This document shows, piece by piece, positions 1 through 10,840 of a DNA stretch of 64,000 bases. The notes under the pieces are model-generated. The model was not told where the DNA came from. It saw only the letters and a list, made by a program, of their open reading frames with translations, and made no database searches. Within the stretch, counting starts at the first letter, position 1; every line of letters starts with the position of its first letter. A program made the translations under genes and the position numbers. This DNA is from Ichthyophis bannanicus. Taxonomy: Eukaryota > Chordata > Amphibia > Gymnophiona > Ichthyophiidae. The stretch is from assembly GCA_033557465.1 (NCBI GenBank), contig CM066033.1, positions 592,254,438 through 592,318,437 of the forward strand, read 5' to 3'.

Positions 1-10
1 CAAGGGTTTC

Positions 11-1990
11 GTGGTTTTCGAGGAGCGGGACGAGGCTTCTCGGGGACCGCCTCCTCCTCGCCCTCTTCCTTTAGTCGCAAGCCACAATGAAGCGAGGCGG
101 GCTCCAGAGGGAAGTCTAGTCATCAGGGGTCGCTTGCGCGACTTTCTTCCTTCTTGGGCCCAAATAACTTCAGATCAGTGGGTGCAGGAGATCATCAGAG
201 AGGGTTATGCTCTGGAGTTTGCTTGTCCGCTCCCAGATTCCTTTGTCCTGTCTCCCAGCAAAGGCGTCCAGAAGATTCGGGCCATTCGGTTGATGCTGCA
301 CCGACTCATAGCACTGGGGGCGGTAATTCCCGTCCCTCTTTCCGAGCGTGGCGCCGGTCACTACTCCATCTATTTTGTGGTGCCAAAGAAAGACGGGTCG
401 CTCCGCCCGATCCTGGATCTCAAGGGCGTGAATCGGGCTCTCCGGGTCCCTCATTTCCGGATGGAAACCTTGAGGTCGTTCATCGTGGCGGTGCGTCAAG
501 GGGAGTTTCTCACGTCCCTCGACCTCTCGGAGGCCTATTTGCACATTCCCATCCAGGCGACTCATCAGAAGTTCCTGCGGTTCGCATTCCCGTGGGGCCA
601 CTTTCAATTTCGGGCTATGCCGTTTGGACTCGCCACAGCTCCTCGTACCTTCACGAAAGTGATGGTGGTGGTCGCGGCGGCCTTGCGGAAGGAGGGCATC
701 CTCGTTCACCCTTATCTCGACGATTGGTTGATTCGAGCAAAGTCCGACGACGAGTGTGTGCAAGTCACGGGCAGAGTGGTTGCTCTGTTGCGGTCCCTCG
801 GCTGGGTGGTCAACGAAAAGAAGAGCCATCTATCGCCGACTGAAGACCTCGAATATGTCGGAGTTCAGTTCGACACGGCAAGAGGGTTGGTGTGTTTGCC
901 GGAGCGCCGTGTCCTGGCCTTGCGGGGCCTCCTCCGCCTTTTTCTAGGGATGCCCGCTCCGTCCGCTTGGTGGTACCTTCGGCTTCTCGGCACGATGGCA
1001 GCGACCCTGGAGGTGGTTCCTTGGGTGAGGTTCCATATGCGACCACTCCAGAGTGCCGTGTTACGTCGTTGGTCGAACCAGTTCGACTCCTTGAACATGA
1101 GGTTGCCTTGCCCGAAGCCGGTTCGTCGGTCCTTCCGATGGTGGCTCTGCTCGAAAAACCTGAGGAGGGGGCTTCCCTTGGAACCGCCCCTTTGGATTCC
1201 GTTCACGACGGATGCCAGCCTTTTGGGCTGGGGAGCCCACTGTGAGGGCCGCTTAGCGCAGGGAACGTGGTCTTCCCTGGAGGCCTCTTGGTCGATCAAC
1301 CGGCTCGAGCTGCGAGCGGTGCGGCTCGCCCTGCTTGCCTTCGAAGCATTGGTGAGAGGGCGGCCGGTGCGAGTTCTCTCGGACAGTGCGACAACGGTGG
1401 CCTACATCAATCGCCAGGGGGGCACCGGAAGTGTGACCTTGGAATCCGAAGCGACGGCTTTGTTCACTTGGGTACAGGCCCGTCTGCCGGCAATTTCGGC
1501 GGCGCATATCGCAGGCAGGGACAATGTGACAGCGGACTTTCTCAGCAGGGTACAGGTGGATCCCGGAGAATGGGAGCTGAACCCGCAGGTTTACGCGCAG
1601 ATAGTTCGTCAGTGGGGGCCTCCCGTCATGGACCTCATGGCGACGTTTCAATCGGCAAAGACGGGGCGCTTCTTCAGTAGACGGAGGGAGCGCATGTCTG
1701 AGGGGCTCGACGCTCTCATTCAGCCGTAGCCAGAGTCCGATCTTCTTTGTCTTTCCTCCGTGGGCGCTGATCGGGCGGGTCGTTCAGCGCATTGAGGGCC
1801 ACCGGGGTCGGGTGTTACTGGTTGCTCCGGATTGGCCTAGGAGACCGTGGTATGCCGACCTAGTGCGGTTGCGCGACGGCGTCCCCTGGTCTCTGCCCGC
1901 GTTACCGGATCTTCTGCTTCAGGGCCCGCTTCGGATGCCCCAAGTGGGTCGATTCTCGCTTACGGTTTGGCCATTGAAAAGGCTCGGCTG
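11..1990 (+). pseudogene. DIRS RT-RNase H-methyltransferase polyprotein (family D)
   Basis: Reverse transcriptase with an attached RNase H, needed to copy the DIRS RNA. The ORF is open 11-1729 (572 codons, truncated by the window edge). RT motif A reads SLDLSEAY and the catalytic motif reads YLDDWLI. The RNase H follows with TDASLLGWGAH, INRLELRA and HIAGRDNVTADFLSR. After the stop at 1727-1729 the DIRS methyltransferase-like region (FPPWALIG, then LLVAPDWPRRPW) continues one frame further, 1743-1990, so a small indel near 1700-1740 has broken the reading frame. Catalytic residues of RT and RH look intact. The methyltransferase label follows the usual DIRS domain order and is not proven here. 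Confidence 0.85.
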
Positions 1991-3018
1991 AGGAAAAGGG
2001 GTTATACCCCCGCGGTGATTGCCACCCTCCTTCAAGCGCGGAAGACCTCCACCTCTCTCGCTTATGTGCGGGTGTGGAGAATCTTTGAGGACTGGTGTTC
2101 ACAACGTGGTGTTCGAGTGGCGATGGTCTCCGTGCCCGTAGTTCTCAGTTTTCTGCAGGATGGCTTTGACAAGGGTCTTGCGGCTAGCTCTCTGAAGGTT
2201 CAGTTGGCGGCTCTCTCCTGTTACAGGGGCAAAGTGCTGGGTCTTTCCCTCGGGTCTCATCCAGACGTGCAGCGTTTTATCAAGGCGGTATTCCGTTTGC
2301 GGCCTTCGCGTAGTGTCTCCGTTCCTTCGTGGGACTTGAACCTAGTGTTGCGGGCTTTGGTTCGCAAACCCTTTGAGCCCCTCCGGCGAGCGTCTCTTAA
2401 AGATCTGACTCTGAAGACGGTTTTTCTCGTAGCCATTTGCTCTGCGAGGCGCATTTCCGAGCTGCAGGCGCTCTCGTGCAGGGAGCCGTTTTTATCATTT
2501 TCTCAGGATTGCGTGGTGCTTAGGCCGGTTCCCTCTTTTTTGCCCAAGGTGGTCTTGCCGTTTCATTTAAATCAGGCGGTTTTCCTCCCGGTCCTGCATG
2601 CCGTTCCCGAGAGCCCTGCGGACGAGGGGCTTCACTGCCTGGATGTGCGACGCGTTCTTCGGCGTTACTTGAAAGTGTCTGAGGCGTTCCGTAAGACCGA
2701 CCGCTTGTTCGTGTTTTTTGGCGGTGCGCGAAAAGGAGAGGCGGCGGCTAAGGCCTCCTTTGCTCGGTGGATCAAGGAGGCGATCGCATCAGCGTATATT
2801 TTACAGCATCTGCCGGTTCCGGAGGGTCTGCGAGCCCACTCCACTAGAGCTCAGGCAACTTCCTGGACGGAGCATTGTCTGGTTCCGCCAGTTGAAATCT
2901 GTAAAGCGGCTACTTGGTCAACGTTGCATGCCTTCAGTTAGATGTGCTAGCCGCTCGGGATTCCTGTTTTGGTTCGGCAGTGCTGCGTGCCGGATGGCAA
3001 GGTCCCGCCCGGTGTTGA
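1847..3018 (+). pseudogene. DIRS tyrosine recombinase (family D), nucleophile lost
   Basis: Integrase-like tyrosine recombinase expected to insert the circular DIRS DNA. The ORF is open 1847-2941; the conserved part starts near 1960. Visible active-site elements are the first arginine in SARRISELQ and the HxxR box in HSTRAQATS, then the ATWSTLHAFS stretch that normally leads to the nucleophilic tyrosine. A stop follows at once. The usual C-terminal tail (LDVLAARDSCFG and onward) reads in another frame, 2941-3018. A short deletion at about 2938 therefore removed the tyrosine and shifted the frame. It cannot be an active recombinase. Confidence 0.85.
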
Positions 3019-3032
3019 CTGCTCTGTTACAT

Positions 3033-3128
3033 CCCGGATGTGGAGGACTAAACTGGAGGACCGCTCAGGAAATGGAAATTACACATACCTGGTAATTGTA
3101 GTTCCTGGAGGGTCCAGTTTAGTCCTCC
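3033..3128 (+). repeat. Internal complementary region of DIRS D
   Basis: 3070-3128 is the inverted complement of 3537-3595 at the right end of the element. 3033-3057 is also a direct repeat of 3528-3552. A region complementary to the element ends, lying between YR and the right ITR, is the hallmark of DIRS elements and is thought to template closure of the circular intermediate. Confidence 0.8.
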
Positions 3129-3595
3129 TTCCCTCCCGTGTGTCCGGTTGTCTGTTGCAGCGTGCTTTTTGCGAACGGCACAGCCTAGGAGCGGCCGCCT
3201 TTCTCTTCCTAGTCCTGGCCGCGACTTCCTCTCGGTTTGCCTTTTCGTTTTTCCATTCCAGCCTCTAGCCTTGAGCGTCTGGTTTTTTGGCTGTCTTTTT
3301 TCTGCCGGTGCGACAGTAGCGGCGCTGTGCAGCGTTCTGGCTTCCTCGTTTGGGGAGGGGGCCGATACATTCATAAGGGGCATGGGTTTTCTTCTGAATA
3401 CGTTTTTCTGATAGTCTCATGTGTTGCTTCTTTAAGTCTGCTTTGTTACTAGTTCACTGGGGGCTCCGACTTCATACATCACACATAAAGATTTTGATTG
3501 GTCCAGGCTGCAGGAGGAGGTGCACTACCCGGATGTGGAGGACTAAACTGGATCCTCCAGGAACTACAATTACCAGGTATGTGTAATTTCCATTT
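3129..3595 (+). repeat. Right inverted terminal repeat of DIRS D
   Basis: Non-coding stretch between the ICR and the junction with B1. Its last 59 bases are the inverted partner of the ICR. The terminus contains AATTAC (3568-3573) facing GTAATT (3583-3588), comparable with the GTTAC/GTAAC pair at the right ends of families A and B. The left partner ITR is outside the window, so the ITR length is not measurable. Confidence 0.7.
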
Positions 3596-3600
3596 CTTGG

Positions 3601-4268
3601 CCAGCTTATGAAGCCACCCTTTGAACCTTTAGCCACCACCTCCTTGAAATTTCTTTCTTGGAAGGTGATCTTTCTCATTGCAGTCACCTCAGCACGCCGC
3701 ATCAGTGAGTTGCAAGCTTTGGTGGCTAATCCACCTTATACAAGGTTCCATCATGATAAGGTAGTCCTCAGGACCAATCCACACTTTATGCCCAAAGTGG
3801 TCTCGCCTTTTCATCTAAACCAAGAGGTATATTTACCTGTCTTTTTTCCCGGACCTCATGCATCAAGTGCAGAGAGGAATCTTCATACCGTGGATTGTAA
3901 GAGAGCTCTTGCTTTTTACTTACAAAGAACACAGCAACATAGAAAGTCTTCGCAACTTTGTTGCTTTTGATCCTTCTCATTTAGGACTTCCAGTCTCTAA
4001 GAGAACACTGTCCAACTGGATTGCTCAGTGTATTTCTTTCGCCTACCAGAGTAGGAACCTTTCTCTGGAGGGCCATGTCGCAGCTCACAATGTGAGAGAC
4101 ATGGCAGCCTCAATGGCTCATCTAAACTCTGTGTCCATCGACCAAATCTGTCGAGCGGCCACCTGGGCCTCGGTTCATACCTTCACAGCCCATTACTGTT
4201 TGGACAAGGACTCCTGCCGGGATGCCTCGTTTGGTCAGGCTGTTCTCAAACACCTGTTCCATTCCTAA
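3601..4268 (+). pseudogene. DIRS tyrosine recombinase, C-terminal part (B1)
   Basis: Catalytic half of the family-B YR, interrupted on its 5' side by DIRS D. The first part reads in one frame (3608-3955) with SARRISELQALV. A frameshift near 3955 moves the rest to another frame ending at 4268. The second part keeps the HxxR box (HNVRDMA) and the nucleophile context FTAHYCLDKDS, and ends in the family-typical tail FGQAVLKHLF. Apart from the frameshift and the missing N-terminus the active site is intact. Confidence 0.85.
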
Positions 4269-4325
4269 TCAACTCCTACCCACCTACCCTGGTCGGATGC
4301 CAGATATCCATGGGGGGAGTTAGAG

Positions 4326-4575
4326 TCATAGTAACATAGTAGTTGACGGCAGATAAAGACCAGCATGGTCCATCCAGTCTGCCCAGCAAGATGGCAAGAG
4401 TAGGTGCACCTGTCGCTCCGCGCAGGCCACCCCTCCCCATATCCTTGTTCAGGAGTAAACCCACCACTCCATGTAGGACACCCCTATTTGTTGAGACGTT
4501 ATATGGTTCAGAAGTTAGATGGTACCGTTTATTTTGTTTTTATCCTATTTCTGTAAAGGGATCCTCTGTGTTTTC
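4326..4575 (-). mobile_element. CR1 LINE 3'-end fragment
   Basis: Extra 250 bases relative to B2 in the DIRS 3' untranslated region. The start (catagtaacatagtag, then gacggcagataaag, gtccatccagtctgcc) is the reverse complement of the typical CR1 3' tail, also seen at 10841 and 56994. Strongly 5'-truncated and without coding capacity. Confidence 0.75.
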
Positions 4576-4628
4576 AAGGACACACAACCTGGGGTCTTCC
4601 CCTGGCATCTGCAGCTAGGGAGTCCCCA

Positions 4629-4721
4629 TATGTGAAGACTCATTCCTGCTTGTTCCTGGAGATAGCTCAGTTACTTACCTGTAACAGGTGATCTCTGGGA
4701 ACAGCAGGAATAAGTCTTCAC
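4629..4721 (+). repeat. Internal complementary region of DIRS B1
   Basis: The first part (tgaagactcattcctgcttg) is the reverse complement of a family-B left end, as seen at 44694. The second part (gttacttacctgtaacagg onward) is the reverse complement of the right end at 4929-4989. The two together make the circle-junction template expected of a DIRS ICR. Confidence 0.82.
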
Positions 4722-4802
4722 AACCCAACCACCTCCCCTAGGAGTTGTATCTCTCTATCTTTCCTTTCCTCTCTCTCTCTTTGTCTCAGCTTTATAATGC
4801 GA

Positions 4803-4989
4803 ACTGGAGAGAGGCGGTTGGGAAAGGCGGGAAGGCAGCGTGCAGGCGCTGTAGGATGCTCCCAAAAGCTTTCTTATTGGATGCTGGGGAGCGTTCCCGC
4901 GCAGGCTCCGTTGGTACCGATGATACCCATATGTGAAGACTTATTCCTGCTGTTCCCAGAGATCACCTGTTACAGGTAAGTAACTGTGC
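4803..4989 (+). repeat. Right inverted terminal repeat of DIRS B1
   Basis: Reverse complement of the family-B left ITR (44694-44854) plus a right-specific extension ending in ttacaggtaagtaactgtg. It contains a GGTACCG motif near 4913. Confidence 0.8.
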
Positions 4990-6052
4990 TTTCTCCTCTT
5001 ATTCCCCATTTGAATCTCTCTCCTAAGCATATCTCACTCTCCAGCAGGTTCAGTCCGACTGCTTCCTCATCACTCCAGTCCAATCCGATGTGAGTTTATG
5101 CTGTCCTGACAGCAGATGGAGACTGAGAACCACTGGTCTTTATGCAGCTGATCTCCAACCAGTATTGCTCAGTCTCCAGCAAATGTAAGTAGCATAAGCT
5201 CCTGTGCAGTCTGAATTGCACTGAAGTAGCCTTGTGAGATGTGGCTGGCAGCTCCACAATGGTGCCTGGTGGTGAAGGAGCTGGGTCTCCTCCCCACGAG
5301 CATTCCTGCAGATGCTCTTTGAGGGTCTCTTCCATTCCTCCTCACCAACCTTTGAGAGGTGACCTAGAATGGAATAAGCAATTCTGTCTGCTATAGTCTG
5401 GCCAAAAAAAAAGCAAAGGGCGAGCTCCTCTTGGAGGAGGAGTGGTAGAGGTGGAACACAGCTCAGTGTGAACCCAGGGTGAAAGCAAACAAGCACAAGG
5501 CCTTTGAGTGCATCAACAAGGCCTAACCCGCTGAGGCTGGCCTGTGCCATGGTTACAAGAGGGGAGGATTTTGTGGCTGTGGTACTCATCTAGAGGTCTT
5601 GTGGGATGGAGGTTTGCTAAGGCAAGTGCATGGGGGAGTCCTACCTTGCCTTCTCCCCAGCGGAGGGATCTGCTGGTTTTGGCAGAAAATGCTAATAACC
5701 CTGATACCATATTTTCTCAGAGCAGCAGAAATTCCATCTGCCTTTCATTTGGTTGAAGGCTTAGCTCAAGGGGGGGGGGGGGGTATGCATTTGGGTCTTG
5801 CAGGATGGCAAGACCAGGTTGGAGGGTCCTGAGGAGCTCCATGGAGTGAGTGCCAAGGTGGCACAGCTTAAAGGGACTCTGGGGCCAAGAGATCATGCAG
5901 GGCCCTGGTAGAAGATGGGGAGGACAGTGTGTCTGTCCACTTTGATCACACTGGAAGGATCTTCCAATCTGTTGGATAAGGCCCTGGAAGAGGGCGCAAT
6001 CCCTGTGTGAAGAATATCCTGCGATAATTTGGGCATTCCATAGGGAGGAGCT
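4990..6052. other. Unassigned interval between two DIRS copies
   Basis: About 1 kb with no family or gene I recognise. Open frames are short on both strands and show no motif. A run of G lies at 5771-5782. It is probably older host or repeat DNA into which B1 and A2 inserted. Confidence 0.5.
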
Positions 6053-6425
6053 GTTCTGGGAACAAGCAGGAAGTCATCCCTCACATATGGGTGATGTCGG
6101 CATAGACAGAGCCCTCGTGGAAACAACCCCCTAGCTTTCAAAAAGCTTTTGGGAACTGCCACCACGCATGCGTGGTCCCCTTCCTGCCCAAGGATGCCAT
6201 CTTGCTCAGTCTCCTTTTTTCCATGGAGCACTTCAGAAGTCCGTCTGGCTTGTCCCCTGAAAAAGTTGATTTTTCTGTTTCATACTCTCCTCCGGTATTG
6301 CACCGATTCTCTTCCCGCCTACCGACCTCGTTGCCTCAGCGTCGAGTTTAGTCTATTTTTGTGCCTTTTTTCTTTCACTGGCAGCCCAGAGAGTCTTCAA
6401 CCTCACAGGGGTACTTTTTTCCTGC

Positions 6426-7985
6426 ATGGCTACCAGTGACTTTAAGAAGTGTGATTGGTGCTCCAAAATTATGTCTTTGACTGACACATGACTGCTGTCT
6501 CCACTGCTTTGGGCTGTACCACGACCCGGCAGCCTGCTGTCTCTGCAAGAGGATGTTCTGTAAGACCCTCGAGCTGCCAGCAGCAGCACGATAAGTTTTT
6601 CCCTGAGTCCCCGGTGCCTCCAAAGGCCCAACATCTCGGGCAGAGCCCTCTAAACCCGAGCCTTGTCGTGGGTCCTCAGAAAGGGGGTCTCCCTCGAGGG
6701 GAACCCAGGAAGAAGAAAAAATCCTTGAAGGCGGCATCCTTGGACAGTTCTGACTGGCTGGGGGCTCCCCGGGCCCAGTCCTGCAATCTGAGGTGTCAGA
6801 GAAGGAGCGGCCTGCGAAGGTCCCCCAGAAGGATACAACTGTGAAACGGCCTTGGTCCCCAGACGTTATCCTCATCTATGATTCCCCTTCGGGGGGAGCC
6901 GGTGTCAGGCCCGAGTCCCTCGGTGCCCACGCCAAAGACTGCAGAGCCTTCTGGTCCGGAGTCTAGAATAGCGGCCCTGGTGCACAGTTAGTCTGCCTTC
7001 ATAGATGAACAGCGGATGCTGTTGTCAGGCATGACTGGTTCATCTGCCCCGGCCACTGGGCCCTCAATGTCCAAGATGTCCCTAGAGGCCGAGCCAGTCC
7101 TCAAGGTTCTTAGGCCTCGAGTCTATCCTCTGCCGAGGTTGCGATCCAAGTCCTGCTTGACGGGGACCATGGTCATCCCTGGCAAGTTTACTGGGCACCG
7201 GTCGCAGGGCGTTGGTGGCCCCATGGTCCGTGGAGCAGCCCTCCTACGAGTCCTTGATGGACTAGTCAGAGTGGGAGACGGAGGATGAGGAGTTGTCCTA
7301 TACCCATCGCCATCGTGACGTCCCATCTGACTCTCCCATCTCGGAGTCTTGACGGTGGTCCCTGCCCCAGGATATGGGTTTCCTTGACTTTGTCAAGGAC
7401 ATATGTCTAAGGCCCTAGCATTCCCAACTGAGTTGGAGGAGGACCCTCGGGTGGATGGGTTGGAAATCCTTTGATATGAGGCCCCTTCGTGAGAATCTTT
7501 CACTGTGCTAATCCCTCCCATCCTGGAATAGCTGATGCTCCGAATGTGGGAGACACCGGCCTCAGTGCCGGTGGTGAGCAAGTGGCTTGACGCAATGTAC
7601 AACGGAACCCATGCTTCCAAAGGTTACAGCTGCTGCATAACTCCATGGTGGTGGAGTTTGCTGAAGAGCCAGAAGATGCACTCCTCAGTGCCCCCCAGCA
7701 GGGAGGCCTACACCCTCGGCAGAAAGTGCTACCAGGGCTCAATACTCATCGGCCGCATCCAGGCCCTACCACCTGTACATGGGCATGTACCTGAGAGACC
7801 TAGTGAAGGAACTCGCCAGTTCTTGGCTAGTCTCTAGGAGGAACTGCTGCAGTGGTTCAAGAACCTGGCCAAGGCAGTCCGTGAGTGCTCCAAATTCCTA
7901 TCTCGAGTGCTCATGGACAGGGTCAGCAGGCCAAGGGACATGGGCATTGCCTGCGTAAGCAGAAGGCTCCAAAACCCCAGTGCGG
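6426..7985 (+). pseudogene. DIRS gag-like ORF remnant (A2)
   Basis: Begins with ATG at 6426 and MATSDFKKCDWCSKIMSLTDT, the family gag start with its first CxxC pair. It loses frame after that motif. Later scraps of the conserved gag core survive: LRMWETPASVPVVSKWLDAMYN (around 7535-7610) and the block with SVPPSREAYTLGRKCYQGS (around 7690-7740). No continuous frame remains. Confidence 0.7.
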
Positions 7986-7999
7986 CCCAGCCAGGGGGG

Positions 8000-9850
8000 A
8001 GCTTTTGACTCCTTGAGCATAGTCTCTCCCAAGGAGATCAGCAGTCTACAGGGGGACGTCTGGCCCTCTATGCTCAGAGGTGGATGGCCATCACCACCGA
8101 TTCCTGGGCATTACAGGTCGTCAGGGAGGGTTACCTCCTCTGACTCGGACACCTCCCCCTTATTTCCCAGGAGAGCCCATCAAGTCTCCCCTCCACCAGC
8201 ACCACCTTCTGAAGGAGTTGGCAGGTCTTCTCGAGGACAAAGCGGTGGAACCGGTGCCCCACCATCTCAAGGGCAAGGGGTTCTACTCCAGTTACTTCCT
8301 CATGCCATAAAGAACAGGGTGCCTAAGGCCCATCTTCGACCTGTGCAATCTCAACAAATGCATGGTGAGGGAGATGCTCTCCCTTGGAACATTGCTGCCA
8401 TACCTCAAGCAGGGAGACTGGCTATGCTCCTTAGACCTCAAGGATGCTTATACCCACATCCTCATTCACCCCAACCACAGGCAGTACCTGCGGTTCATAG
8501 TGGGGGCAGGCATTTTCAGTACAAGGTGCTCCTTTGCCCTGGCCTCTGTCCCAAGAGTCTTCACAAAATGTCTGGCAATCGTGGCCGCCTTCCTCTGGCT
8601 CCAGGGGGTCTTACCCTACCTGGGTGACTGTCTCATAAAGGGAGGCACAGCAGGCCACCGCAGGCACCATCCAGGTTTTGCAACACTTGGGCTTTGTCAT
8701 AAACTACCCCTAGTGTCGCCTCCTCTCAACACAGTGCCTGGAGTACATTGGGGCAAAGATCGACACCCTTCAGTGGAAGACTTTCTTGCCCAAGGACCGA
8801 GCCGATTGTCTCAGATCTCTAGTTCAGGATATACAATACCGTCCCTCAGTGCCCACCTGGCGGCTTCTGCGCCTCCTCGGGCACATGGCCTCCACGGTCC
8901 ATGTCACCTCAGATGCTCACCTCCACATGAGGGCGGTGCAGTGGTGTCTCCGGGACCTGTGCTCTCAGGCCATAGGTTGCCTCCAAGACAGTTTCAGTGA
9001 CCCGCTAATTGGCGGACTCCCTGCTCTGGTGGCAGTCGCCCCAGCACCTTGAGGTGTGCATGCCCTTTCAGGCTCCAAGCCACTCGAGGGTCCTCACCAT
9101 GGATGCCTCCCTACTCAGCTGGGGAACTGATTGTGGAGTTCTTCACACTTATAGCAACTGGTCGCCAGACGAGAGCACCCAGCAGATCAACCTCCTGGAG
9201 CTCCAAGATGTATACTTAGCCCTGAGGGTCTTCTGTCACCACCTACGTCACCAGCCGGACAACCAGGTGGCGATTGTTCTACGTGAACAAACAGGGTACG
9301 AGACCCCATGCCCCACTTTGTCAGGCGGCACTGGTCCTCTGCTCATATGAAATCCAACAAGGTATCCTCCTGTGGGCAGTGTACCTGCCAGGACAGGACC
9401 ACCAGCTGGCCAACAGACTCAGCAGAGTTCTCCAGCCACATGAGTGGCAGCTGGAACCCAAGATAGCCAGTTGGCTTTTCTGGCTCGGGGGGGAGCCTGT
9501 GATGGACCTGTTCACCAGTCCGGACACATTTCAGTTGCCTTGTTTCTGCTCCCGGCAGGCTCACCCCTTCAGGGTGGCAGTGGACGTGTTCCTAATCACA
9601 TGGTCGGAAGGCTGTATGCCTTCCCTCCGGCACTGATTGCCAAGACCATGTTCAGGACCCTCTGCGACAGGGCCTTGCTCATCCTGATAGCTCCTCGGTG
9701 GCCGAGGCAGCTGTTGGTACCGCTGCTTCTGAAGTTGACAGTGGAGGCCTCCATCCCCTTGGGGACTGCCCTGGGACTCCTATCTCAGAAGAGGGGCGTT
9801 CTCCTGCACCCCAATCTGGGGTCCCTGTTGCTGACAGCATGGCTGTTGAG
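8000..9850 (+). pseudogene. DIRS RT-RNase H-methyltransferase remnant (A2)
   Basis: Fragments in several frames. RT motif A is SLDLKDAYTHILIHP (about 8425-8470), but the catalytic box reads YLGDCLI instead of YLDDWLI, so one catalytic aspartate is lost. RNase H pieces follow (TMDASLLSWGTD near 9095; YLPGQDHQLANRLSR near 9385), then the methyltransferase-like region (MDLFTSPDTFQLP near 9500; LIAPRWPRQLLVP near 9685). Inactive. Confidence 0.78.
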
Positions 9851-10087
9851 AGGGTGACTCTTGCCCCTTTTAACTTTCCAGTTGAGGTAGAGGACATTGT
9901 GCTTCCCTCTCACAAGGCTTCTACTAGGAAGGCATACGCCCCCAAATGGTGTAGGTTCTCTACTTGGTGCACCAAACACGTGGCTGATCCTTTCTCCTGC
10001 CCAGTGGCTCTGGTGTTACAATACCTTCTCCACCTCTCAGTCCGGGCTCAAGTCTAATTCTGTCTGAGTGCACCTTAGTACCCTGGT
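9850..10087 (+). pseudogene. DIRS tyrosine recombinase, N-terminal piece (A2)
   Basis: Core-binding part of YR: VERVTLAPFNFPVEVEDIV, then STRKAYAPKW and FSCPVALVLQYLL. A stop at 10055-10057 and the CR1 insertion just after end it. The rest of the gene resumes at 15177. Confidence 0.75.
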
Positions 10088-10256
10088 GGCGCACAATATA
10101 AGATATGCCATACTGGGTCAGACCAAGGACCATCAAGCCCAGTATCCTGTTTCCAACAGTGGCCAATCTAGGTCATACGTACCTAGCAGTTTCCCCAAAA
10201 GACACAGGTTCCACAATGATTGTACTGGGTCAAGCATTGATATCCTGGGTCCCTTC

Positions 10257-10840
10257 TTAATAATGGTTTAGGGACCTTTCCTCCAGGAACTTGTCCAAAC
10301 CTTTTTTAAACCCAGCTACACTAAGAGCCTTTACTACATTCTCCGGTAACAAATTCCAGAGTTTGATTACACGTTGAGTGAAAAAATAGTTTCTTTTGTT
10401 AGTCTTAAATAGTTTACCCTGTAGCTTCATTGCATGTCCCCTAGTCTTTCTATATTCTGATAATGTAAACAATCGATCTATGTTTACCCGTTCCACTCTG
10501 TTCATTAATTTATAGACCTCTATCATATCTCCCCTCAGCTGTCTCTTTTCCAGGTTAAAGAGCCCTAACCTTTTTAGCCTTTCTTCATAGGAGTATCCTT
10601 CCATCCCCTTTACCATTTTGGTGGCTCTTCTCTGAACCTTTTCAAGTAACGCTATCTCCTTTTTAAGATACGGCGACCAGAATTTCACACAATAGTCAAG
10701 GTGCGGTCTCACCATGGAACGATATAGAGGTATTATAATATCTTTTGTTTTATTTTCCATTCCTTTCCTTATGATACCTAGCATTCTATTTGCTCTCTTG
10801 GCCGCCGCTGCACACTGGGCCGAGGGTTTTAACATGTTAC
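10257..10840 (-). pseudogene. CR1 ORF2 C-terminus (outer copy)
   Basis: End of a CR1 reverse transcriptase ORF on the minus strand. Conserved landmarks are LKPSAQCAAAAKRANRMLG, RPHLDYCVKFWSP, VQRRATKMVKG, ERLKRLGLFNLEKRQLRGD and the end LDKFLEERSLNHY. It is open as far as the breakpoint with the inner CR1 at 10840. Without its upstream half it encodes no active enzyme. Confidence 0.85.

Larger units (their letters stand above)
1..3595 (+). mobile_element. DIRS retrotransposon, divergent family 'D', 3' part
   Basis: The window opens inside this element. It carries RT-RNase H, a methyltransferase-like stretch, a tyrosine recombinase (YR), an internal complementary region and a right inverted terminal repeat, which is the DIRS order. 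Its proteins are clearly more divergent than those of the other seven DIRS copies here. The right end is near 3595: the sequence after it continues the YR gene of a family-B DIRS, so this copy is nested in B1. The left ITR and gag lie upstream of the window. Several frameshifts show that it is dead. Confidence 0.88.
3595..4989 (+). mobile_element. DIRS family B copy B1, 3' end
   Basis: Resumes exactly where DIRS D ends and matches the YR gene and 3' region of copy B2 (53600-54774) closely. It holds the C-terminal two thirds of YR, a small CR1 insertion, the ICR and the right ITR. The 5' part of B1 must lie left of the window, on the far side of DIRS D. Confidence 0.85.

Noticed and set aside
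170..829. 219-codon minus-strand open frame opposite DIRS RT
   Set aside because: GC-rich antisense shadow of the RT-RNase H gene; no motif. The same holds for the minus-strand frames under the other DIRS ORFs.
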